IMG/VR virus record: IMGVR_UViG_3300009185_001112
Span: 1-23,405 of that record
Origin: a virus
Length of the DNA: 23,405 nucleotides
Reading direction: 5' to 3' (one strand)
The notes below the pieces were generated by a model, which searched no databases, was not told the origin of the DNA, and saw only the letters and a list, made by a program, of their open reading frames with translations. Made by a program: the position numbers and the translations under genes. Position 1 is the first letter of the stretch; each line of letters opens with the position of its first letter. This document shows, piece by piece, positions 1-7,077 of this stretch.

Positions 1-433
1 CGTCGAGCTCGATAGAGGACGCGTCAGTCGTGGGCTGGGTATAGTGCTTGTATCCAAACACCCGCAGTGTACAGTTGTTAGGCAGTACGAAATACTGTGG
101 CATGTGCAGCTTTCCATCAATGAAGTCCCATCCACCGTTAGCTTCGCTAACCTGTGAGAAAGGTACCGTAAGCAGGAGCTTGCCAGCAGAGTTATAAGCA
201 TCCACGCGATAGACCGCGTCCAGCGTGAGTGTGTCAATAGTGAAGAAAGCCCCGACAGCCGGAGCAGTATAGGATGCGGTTTCATATGTCTCCTGTGGGC
301 GGACCCTGGAGACTTCCTGCGTACCCCACTTGATCATGTCGTTGAGCTCATCAGTCGACCACGTTGGGGTAGCGCCGGAGTCACGTAGATCCCGACGTAC
401 TAGTGTCCTTAGTGCGCTTAGTGTAGTTGCCAT
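1..433 (-). CDS. Head-tail connector (adaptor)-like protein, 3' end cut off by the window edge
   Basis: The reading frame opens at an ATG (433-431) and stays open for 144 codons to the left edge, so the C-terminus is missing. The start is well supported: AGGAG lies 8 bases upstream on the minus strand. The N-terminus (MATTLSALRTLVRRDL, then W-S-T-D-E-L at about residues 25-30) matches the helical opening common in phage adaptor or head-completion proteins, which bind beneath the portal. A beta-rich middle follows (roughly residues 48-115). The position directly after the major capsid gene also fits a connector. No catalytic motif is visible. Another minor head or neck protein is possible. The gene is separated from the capsid gene by a strong hairpin, which may lower its expression relative to capsid. 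Confidence 0.7.
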   Translation of the reverse strand, partial: MATTLSALRTLVRRDLRDSGATPTWSTDELNDMIKWGTQEVSRVRPQETYETASYTAPAVGAFFTIDTLTLDAVYRVDAYNSAGKLLLTVPFSQVSEANGGWDFIDGKLHMPQYFVLPNNCTLRVFGYKHYTQPTTDASSIELD

Positions 434-451
434 GTGATCTCCTGTTGCTAG

Positions 452-475
452 GGGGAGGGGCCGAAGCCCCTCCCC
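452..475 (-). terminator. GC-rich hairpin with UUCG loop between capsid and connector genes
   Basis: On the minus strand ten bases (GGGGAGGGGC) are followed by TTCG and the exact reverse complement, giving a perfect 10-bp stem closed by a C(UUCG)G tetraloop, one of the most stable RNA loops known. It begins 15 bases after the capsid stop codon and ends 10 bases before the AGGAG of the next gene. No run of U follows (the next bases are CTAGCAAC), so it is not a canonical intrinsic terminator. It may be a leaky terminator, a block against 3' exonucleases, or an RNA processing barrier. T7 has a partial terminator at the equivalent place, after its capsid gene. The structure is certain; the role is inferred. 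Confidence 0.6.
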
Positions 476-490
476 GAAGCTATCTAACTC

Positions 491-1495
491 TTAGAGCGTC
501 GAAGCAACTGACTCCACGCGGATGTAGCGCGGCTGGCCAGTCGAGGTATTGCTACCATCGAACTCACCGGTCGTGCCCTCGCCACGGAGGATTGCACCGA
601 AGCGCATCTTGAAGCCAAGTACAGCGATCTGCGAAATTGGATCGCTGTGGTCGCCACCAGGAGCCACGAAGTAGCTCTGGAGGGTCTGGCTGTCACCGAC
701 GATGTACGAGTCCGGACCAAAGAAGTAAGACGAGTGGATAGTGAGGGCCCCGCCGACACCACCAGTGAACGTCTTAGCCGTTGGCGAAACCAGGAAGCGA
801 ACACCAGCGTACGCGCCGATCTCTCCGTTGAGAAGGTCGAGCGTCTTGGTGTACTTCGAGGCTTCGAGGAAACCGTTCGCGCTGGTATCCGTCATAAGGT
901 CAAACTCGACCGAAGGATGGATGATTGCGCGATAGAAACCGTCAGCAAACGTTGGAATGTTTGCAGCCTTGAGCTTAGCAACAGTCTGCTTGACCTCTAG
1001 GCCAGTCAGCTTGTCGGTGGACTGGACAAGTGAACGCGATGCACGACCAGCCACATAACGAACGTTAGTACCCTGGGCGATGACGTCACGAATAATCTTG
1101 TCCATCGACTCAGTCGCAACACGAGCGAGACGCTCGGAAGCGATAGAGATCAGGTCATGCGGACTGTCGAGCTGCGCAAGGTCTGAAATCTTGAGAACCT
1201 TACCGTACTGCTTAGGCACGAAGGACTCAGTCGTGATCGTGAGGTCATACTCAGCCGGGGCGCCTGCCTCGGTGAGTTCATCGCCCACGCCAAGCGGCGT
1301 GAGGTCTGGGTAACGCGCATAACGAATCTCGTTGCTGCCCTTCTGGAAACGCCCTGCCGTGTAGTTACCCGGCATTGCATGGACCAAACGGTCGCGCAGG
1401 TTCTCCTGAGCCTGCTGAGCTACGAGCTCCGTAATGAGCGCAGAATAAGCGTTTGAGCTGCCCGAATCGAGCGTCGCACGCGTCTGCGTAGCCAT
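491..1495 (-). CDS. Major capsid protein, N4-gp56-like (HK97 fold)
   Basis: This 334-residue protein would form the icosahedral shell. It follows the pattern I know for the N4-gp56 major capsid family: an N-terminal helical arm (1-45), a beta strand ending V-P-K-Q-Y-G-K (about 93-99), a long helix, then G-T-N-V-R-Y (142-147), I-I-H-P (191-194), G-E-I-G-A-Y-A-G-V-R-F (224-234), F-G-P-D-S-Y (259-264) and a closing D-P-I-S-Q block (285-289) with G-F-K-M-R-F-G (294-300). Start choice is firm: AAGGAG lies 8 bases before the ATG. It sits 15 bases after the scaffold gene, the usual order. Its codons differ from most of the window: the arginines I read are CGT or CGC, typical of a very highly expressed gene. 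The family call rests on motif recall, not a search. Confidence 0.88.
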   Translation of the reverse strand: MATQTRATLDSGSSNAYSALITELVAQQAQENLRDRLVHAMPGNYTAGRFQKGSNEIRYARYPDLTPLGVGDELTEAGAPAEYDLTITTESFVPKQYGKVLKISDLAQLDSPHDLISIASERLARVATESMDKIIRDVIAQGTNVRYVAGRASRSLVQSTDKLTGLEVKQTVAKLKAANIPTFADGFYRAIIHPSVEFDLMTDTSANGFLEASKYTKTLDLLNGEIGAYAGVRFLVSPTAKTFTGGVGGALTIHSSYFFGPDSYIVGDSQTLQSYFVAPGGDHSDPISQIAVLGFKMRFGAILRGEGTTGEFDGSNTSTGQPRYIRVESVASTL

Positions 1496-1510
1496 TATAT
1501 TACTCCTTTA

Positions 1511-2026
1511 TTACTCGCCCCATGGATTGCCAAGGGCAGCGATGTCCTTAACAATCTCATTGGCACTTCTCTTCCCTGCCGCAGTCGGTGAAGACTTGGC
1601 AGGCTTATTTGGATCTACGGACTCATCAGGAGTCTTTCCACCAGCCTTGACCAGGGCCTCAAATTCGCGTGCCCGATCTTCATCGGTAAGCTCCGCAGCC
1701 TTCTCTTGCCACTGGACATAGTTGGGGTAATCCTTAGCGAGACGAGACTTTGTCTCAGCTTCCCTAGTAGAACGTAGTTCCTTTTCCAACGTCTCAATCT
1801 TTCGTTGAGCGCGTTCGAACTCAGTTAGACTGGCCTCTTCCATCTGAAGCTTCCAGGTTTGCACCTTTTCGTATTCAGACTTAAGCTCATCCAACTGCTT
1901 CTTGGTAGATGTCAGAGCTTGGTCCTTACCAGCCAGACGCTTCTTCCAAGTGGTGATATCGTTATCGTCCTGAGTGACAGCTTCCTGCGACTCCTGGGCG
2001 TTTTGATTCACGACTTCGTCGGTCAT
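1511..2026 (-). CDS. Capsid assembly scaffolding protein
   Basis: The 171-residue product is highly charged and mostly helical. Residues about 25-105 have coiled-coil character, rich in Lys, Glu, Gln and Leu and without Cys, which is typical of phage scaffolds. The start is acidic and Gln/Asn-rich, and the C-terminal third has a Pro/Ser/Lys linker followed by a short helix (about 152-165), where many scaffolds bind the coat. It lies directly upstream of the major capsid gene. Its ATG overlaps the stop of the preceding giant gene (ATGA), and GGAGG inside that gene's last codons serves as ribosome binding site. Scaffolds diverge quickly, so the call depends on composition and place. No protease motif is present, so maturation cleavage is not encoded here. 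Confidence 0.8.
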   Translation of the reverse strand: MTDEVVNQNAQESQEAVTQDDNDITTWKKRLAGKDQALTSTKKQLDELKSEYEKVQTWKLQMEEASLTEFERAQRKIETLEKELRSTREAETKSRLAKDYPNYVQWQEKAAELTDEDRAREFEALVKAGGKTPDESVDPNKPAKSSPTAAGKRSANEIVKDIAALGNPWGE

Positions 2027-5000
2027 CTTCGTCCTCCATAAATATCGAAGTTAGGCCCACGAGCGATACCTAAACCGCTGGCAGGATCAACCTCATTCGC
2101 TCCCGATAAATTATCCACGATTTGCTGCGATGCGCCAACTGTGTTGGCCATCACCTTCAATGGACCGTACTGGTCGAGATTGCCCAGAACGTCACGCCCC
2201 ACGAGGTCTGAAAGGATTTGATAATCCTTATCTCTCCCTGAAGCGCTGAGTACAATTGCCCTCGACCATGCAGGCGGGAGGGCTGTGATATCCCACGGAA
2301 CTCCGGGGAACAACTGAGATACCAGGAATGCAACTTGCTCGTTGTCCTGCAACATCTTCCTTAGACCGTAGTCTGTTTCAAGTTCGTTCTCAACGTATTC
2401 CCTGACATGCATATATGCTTGGTACCCGGCGCCGGGGGCCTCTGCGCCAAACGGCCTCTTGAAAAGGAACTCAACCATCTCAGGAAGAATCTTCTTGAAC
2501 ATATAGCTGTATGGATAGAACCCAAGGAATGGGTGGTTTATTGAGCGCTCAAAGAATGAGCGATCTGGGTTTGCGTATGTAGTAATGTTGGCTTGCTTTA
2601 AAGCTTTTTCGTAGCTATACTGAACCCCTCTGTAAACCCTCTCCTCTGTTCCGTGAGTTACAACAAGCTTGTAGCTTGCATCGTCTAGAGCCCTAACAAT
2701 GTCTGGGTTAGATTCAACTGCCTCTCGCGCCATCCTTCGGATCTGCGTTTCGTATTCTCCAAAGTTCCTTAGCGGTGCCTGGACTGAGTCAACAATCCTC
2801 TGAGCGATAGTAGCAATCTCTGCGATCTCCGGTCCATATCCGTGACCTAGAGCAAGAGCTTCAGCGATCCTAGATCCTTCAAAAGAAAGCTTCCCGATCT
2901 TAGACCTTGAGCTACCCATAGCAAGGAGCATCTCATCGATTACTGACTTGCGGTAGTTTGCCATAATTTTGTACTCGTCAATCTTCTTGAAAGAACTCCT
3001 TATGTTCATAAGCTTGGCCCTAAGCTGGGATGGAATCTGGTCAGCCTTCTGGGCAACCCACCCAGGGTGTTTTACCTGTGTGTCTTGGACTGTGTAAAGG
3101 AATCTCTTGAGTCCTTCAAATTCGTTAGCCAAGTTCCCTATGCTCATGTCATATCCTGCGTCGAATAGACGTGAGTGAGTGATATCAATATCATTAATCA
3201 TTGCAGATGGGTTGCTTAGAACTCCGTTAACAAGAACATTCATATCTGCCTGAGCAATCCTTCCAAGCTCAATGTCAAATACCTCACCGAACAGGTCAGC
3301 TTTCGCCTCTGCCATAACCTGTCCGCTTCTGTCAGGCATTACACGCCATCCAAATCCAGCAGGACGAGAAGCCTCGATGTCTGAAAGAACCCTATCCGGA
3401 TCAGACATTCTCCTTCTTGCATCCATTTCTCTTACAAAGATAGTCCTGGAGTCAGATGTTCCGTGGTGCCTGACAAGTGCGTTCCATAGCTCCATGTCGT
3501 TTTCCTGTAGCTCTTTTGCAAAGTTCTTTGATGTAATGTCAAGGGCCAGAGCATCCTTCCTAATCTCCTTACGGAGTACAAGTACATCTCCCGCTTCTCC
3601 CTTAAATGCAGCTCTGCGAAGTGTTTGAGACAGGCTTTGCTCAGACAGCTTCCAGTCACCTGCGACAGCGCTGGATAGAGCTTTCTCCCTGAAGATTGTA
3701 AGGAAACTGACCTGATCGATAAGGCTGTTGGTCTCAGGTCCTACTTTCATTAGGTCCTTGAGCTCAGATGCAGCCACACCAAGAGATCTTCCGTCAGCTC
3801 CTATGGCCCTAACAACTTCCCTGTCTACACCTCGTGCTCCGTTTAGAAAATCCGACTCAACAAACTCCTGGATCCAGTAAAGAGGGTTAGCCTTAAACCT
3901 GTACTTTGGGTAGAAGTTGTCTGTCATAGAAGCCACGCCAGGGACCCATTCTTTTAGCTTTCCTGTTGCCGACTGTGTGAGTCCAACATACTTTGCGTCT
4001 CCCCTGAAAGCGTACATGAGTGCGTCAATTGGGGAAAACTCTGACTTACTTGTAGTTGCATCTCCCCACCTTCTAACAAACTCATCGTATCCAGAGAATC
4101 CGTCCTGGAACTTAAACGCCCTTTCGAAAGCGTCCTTTGCAGCCTTCTTGCCAATGCCCCTTGCGCTAACGCCTTGGGCCATGGCTTCGTACACAATCTC
4201 ATCCATAACCCTGTCTACGTGACCTGAGCTTATCCCGCCCCTGGCAAGAAACGCAGTCATGCGGGTACGGATATTATTATTTATCTGAGATGTAGAGATA
4301 GGGTCAAACATTCTTGACATAAATTCCTGTACCCTATTGGCCTTGTATACACCTGAGAACTGGTCTTGGACTTCGTCGATGTAAGGGCTAGTCATGTCTA
4401 CGTATGGCTTGATAGAATGCTGGTAGATCAACCTCTTGGTAACATCGTCAATGTTAGGGTTCTCTACAATCTTAGATACTGTCTTGTATGGCCTGTTTGG
4501 TGAACGGACAAGAATGTACCTGGATGCGTTTAGTGCGTTCGTTATTGATGGGTCAACACCTGAAGCAGACATTAGCTTGTATACTGCGTTCTTTCCGTAG
4601 TCGTCAAGTGGGCTAGATGCTACTTCGTCAAGACCGTTTTTAATAAATGAATGGATTCTATGTGGGTCAGTAATCCTTCCCATCTGTGCTGCGATAGTTT
4701 CGAACTGCTCTAGCGCTGCATCTGCCCACATCTTTTTAAGCTCTGCAAGGTTAGCTGGCTTATCCTTGCCATTGATTAGCTTGTACAGTTTCTGCAATGC
4801 TTCTTTTGCAAGAGTGTCTCCAGACCCGTCTGCTTTTCTAATAAGATTATTAATCTCTCTTCGCATCATCTGAACGTCTACTTCTGTACCGACATACCTA
4901 GCAACTGCAGGCTCTCCAACAATCTGGCTCTTAACGGCGTCCCTATAGTCTATGCCCCCAGACTCTATGTCCATAATTGCTTCGTATACTTTGTCGTAAG

Positions 5001-7077
5001 CAACTGCAATAGGCCTGAGGAATGAGTTCTTTCTAACTATCTGGACACCATTGTTACCGATGTACCTTGCCGCCTGCTTTAGCTCAGCGTAACCGTCCTC
5101 TCCATGCTGGGCAATCATTTTCTCTACCCACTTAGGATCGGGGCTAGCCTGGAGGAACGGACGAATGGTCTCATTAATCCTAGATGCAATCTTGTTAGAG
5201 CTGGCGTAAGATGCGTAGTCAAGAACAAGAAGCTGTCGAGCAATCTTTTGAATGTTGTCTGTCTTTGCATATCCGGCCTCGTCAAATAGTGACCTAAACA
5301 TAACCTCAAAGCTTTGATCAGCTTGCGCCCTAACAGCATCTGTCCATGGGGTGCTGGTTGCTGCTGAGATGCTCCTGAGTCTGGCCATGTACATTTCTTT
5401 AACCCTAGGCATAGACGTTACATCTACTGCAAGCCTGGTTACAGCTTTTTCAATTTCCTCTGCGGCTAGCTTACCAACTCCCTCTGCGCCGATAGACCTT
5501 ACAATGTCAGCAATTCTAGCCTCTACTCCACCAGGCATCTTAGCAATTTCTGCAAGCTTACCGGCAACGTAAGTGTTTTCAATGTACTCCATGAGCCTAG
5601 CTTTTGAGGGATTTGCAAGCCTGCCCTGAGCAAGCAGTTGGAGCTCATCGGTTTGTGACAAGATCCGAATACGATCCTTTAGTTCTGATACCCCACTTAT
5701 TCCTTCTGACACTCCGTATGTCTTGACCATGCCGCCTGTGTTTGCCTTTGCGTTTTCTGACATGATGTTAGCAATGTTGTCTAGGTTTTGAGGGGTAAAG
5801 ACTCCCGACTTCTTTTCAAGTCCAATCTGGCTAATAGCCTCAAAGTAACCTTTAGTTGTCACCTCTGCTACAGCATCCGCCAGAGCTGTTTCTGGCTTTG
5901 TAACTAGTCTTGCTGTAGCAAATACGGCAGCTTCAGAAGCACCTCGTCCGATCATCTCCTCCACTGTTCCCCTGATATCTTCTGGGAAGATGGCAGAGAT
6001 TGAGTCCTTCATTTGGTTGAAGCGTTCTCCTCCAAGCTGAGACACAATCTTCATTGAGTAAGGGATTGTAAGGGCACCTGCTAGCGCCCTTGCCGAGGAT
6101 GAGGCAGCACCTTTGGCTCCAATGAAGCCGTTGTACAATCCTGTAGAGAAACCGTTTGTAATGCCCTTGCTTGTTTTAATTGCGATCCTAGCGTCCTCAA
6201 TCTCAGACTCAAGATTTTTAATCTTCTGGTCAATGATCGGTGTCTTTGACTCTAGCTTCAAACTTTCGATCTGACTTTCCTTAGATGCAATCAGCTCTAG
6301 GTTCTTTGCCCCGATTGATACCCTGTTCTTCAGGTCGAGGCCGTACCCTGTGCCCTCTTTCCCCTTGTCAAGTGTTTGAACAATCTTCTCTACAGTGCTT
6401 AGCTCAGAGGTATTTTTTCCTGCAATAAGGGCTGCGTCCAAGGACTTGCTGGCCCTACCTGCCATCTTGTACCCGGCAATTCCTCCTGCCACTGCGCCAG
6501 GAAGGCTCCCCACCAATCCTCCTCCAACTGCTCCAGCGGCTGCGGACAGAGGCTTTAGTAGACCTACCTTACCTAGAGCAAGTGGTGTAAAGTTTAGTGG
6601 ATCAAGAAGAATCTGGAAGATAAGGTTCGCTGACTTGTCATTAGAAAATGCTCTCTGAGAGTTTACAAGGTAATCAGCTACTTCACCAACGTCTTGTCCT
6701 GAGTTAAGCATCTTGGCAATATCTGCCGGAAGAGAGGCCCTATCAGTTACTGCTATGCGCAACCTGGCCGCAGCCTGTTGGACCATCCAGCTTGGAACGT
6801 TAAGAGCGTCAAAGGCTTTACCAGCCACAAATCCAATCGGTGATTCTGCTAGACCCTTTGCAACGTCTGAAATAAGCGGCAGCTTTGTTGCTAAGTTGAT
6901 GCCGGTCCCAATAGTCTCAGTGACCGCAGAGCCTAGGTCCCTGGCTAGTCTCTCGTCTGGCCTAAGGTCTTTTACCCTCTGGTCTCCACCAATGTCAATG
7001 TTTAGGGCAAGGTCCTTACTCTTAAGCTCGTCGAGTTCAGGAACCGAAGGAGAAGAGCTACTATAAATCTGAGGCAC
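2023..7077 (-). CDS. Giant virion-type protein (1684 aa), probable internal or ejection protein
   Basis: I do not recognise a named family. The start is GTG, overlapping the preceding stop (TAGTG), with GGGGAG about 7 bases upstream. The product is almost entirely helical. Visible parts are a Ser/Pro-rich start, a glycine-rich hydrophobic stretch (178-208, repeated AG, GGG and VAGG steps), a predicted coiled coil (about 257-303), and a long Ala-rich helical body. A distinctive aromatic block near the C-terminus contains H-P-F-L-G-F-Y-P-Y-S-Y-M-F, followed by E-M-V-E-F-L-F. The last residues are FDIYGGRR, closely matching the end of the other giant protein here. I found no Walker, HExxH or lysozyme motif. 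Size, glycine-zipper segment and place between portal and scaffold suggest a protein packed in the head and ejected with DNA. Arginine is mostly AGG or AGA. A structural but non-ejected role remains possible. Confidence 0.6.
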   Translation of the reverse strand: MPQIYSSSSPSVPELDELKSKDLALNIDIGGDQRVKDLRPDERLARDLGSAVTETIGTGINLATKLPLISDVAKGLAESPIGFVAGKAFDALNVPSWMVQQAAARLRIAVTDRASLPADIAKMLNSGQDVGEVADYLVNSQRAFSNDKSANLIFQILLDPLNFTPLALGKVGLLKPLSAAAGAVGGGLVGSLPGAVAGGIAGYKMAGRASKSLDAALIAGKNTSELSTVEKIVQTLDKGKEGTGYGLDLKNRVSIGAKNLELIASKESQIESLKLESKTPIIDQKIKNLESEIEDARIAIKTSKGITNGFSTGLYNGFIGAKGAASSSARALAGALTIPYSMKIVSQLGGERFNQMKDSISAIFPEDIRGTVEEMIGRGASEAAVFATARLVTKPETALADAVAEVTTKGYFEAISQIGLEKKSGVFTPQNLDNIANIMSENAKANTGGMVKTYGVSEGISGVSELKDRIRILSQTDELQLLAQGRLANPSKARLMEYIENTYVAGKLAEIAKMPGGVEARIADIVRSIGAEGVGKLAAEEIEKAVTRLAVDVTSMPRVKEMYMARLRSISAATSTPWTDAVRAQADQSFEVMFRSLFDEAGYAKTDNIQKIARQLLVLDYASYASSNKIASRINETIRPFLQASPDPKWVEKMIAQHGEDGYAELKQAARYIGNNGVQIVRKNSFLRPIAVAYDKVYEAIMDIESGGIDYRDAVKSQIVGEPAVARYVGTEVDVQMMRREINNLIRKADGSGDTLAKEALQKLYKLINGKDKPANLAELKKMWADAALEQFETIAAQMGRITDPHRIHSFIKNGLDEVASSPLDDYGKNAVYKLMSASGVDPSITNALNASRYILVRSPNRPYKTVSKIVENPNIDDVTKRLIYQHSIKPYVDMTSPYIDEVQDQFSGVYKANRVQEFMSRMFDPISTSQINNNIRTRMTAFLARGGISSGHVDRVMDEIVYEAMAQGVSARGIGKKAAKDAFERAFKFQDGFSGYDEFVRRWGDATTSKSEFSPIDALMYAFRGDAKYVGLTQSATGKLKEWVPGVASMTDNFYPKYRFKANPLYWIQEFVESDFLNGARGVDREVVRAIGADGRSLGVAASELKDLMKVGPETNSLIDQVSFLTIFREKALSSAVAGDWKLSEQSLSQTLRRAAFKGEAGDVLVLRKEIRKDALALDITSKNFAKELQENDMELWNALVRHHGTSDSRTIFVREMDARRRMSDPDRVLSDIEASRPAGFGWRVMPDRSGQVMAEAKADLFGEVFDIELGRIAQADMNVLVNGVLSNPSAMINDIDITHSRLFDAGYDMSIGNLANEFEGLKRFLYTVQDTQVKHPGWVAQKADQIPSQLRAKLMNIRSSFKKIDEYKIMANYRKSVIDEMLLAMGSSRSKIGKLSFEGSRIAEALALGHGYGPEIAEIATIAQRIVDSVQAPLRNFGEYETQIRRMAREAVESNPDIVRALDDASYKLVVTHGTEERVYRGVQYSYEKALKQANITTYANPDRSFFERSINHPFLGFYPYSYMFKKILPEMVEFLFKRPFGAEAPGAGYQAYMHVREYVENELETDYGLRKMLQDNEQVAFLVSQLFPGVPWDITALPPAWSRAIVLSASGRDKDYQILSDLVGRDVLGNLDQYGPLKVMANTVGASQQIVDNLSGANEVDPASGLGIARGPNFDIYGGRR
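2033..2046 (-). promoter_or_regulatory. GATATTTATGGAGG translation-start element for the scaffold gene
   Basis: The minus strand reads GATATTTATGGAGG ending 7 bases before the scaffold ATG. The GGAGG is the Shine-Dalgarno site, and the AU-rich GATATTTA just upstream could act as an enhancer for ribosomal protein S1. It is also coding, giving D-I-Y-G near the end of the giant protein. The same GATATTTA-x-GGAG arrangement precedes two other starts in the window (near 17129 and 16694). Confidence 0.5.

Noticed and set aside
484-804. Minus-strand 106-codon frame inside the capsid gene, and similar ones at 1150-1380, 1615-1797, 3432-3659 and 12502-12693
   Set aside because: They overlap strong genes in another frame and have Ser/Arg-rich translations with no ribosome site or recognisable domain.
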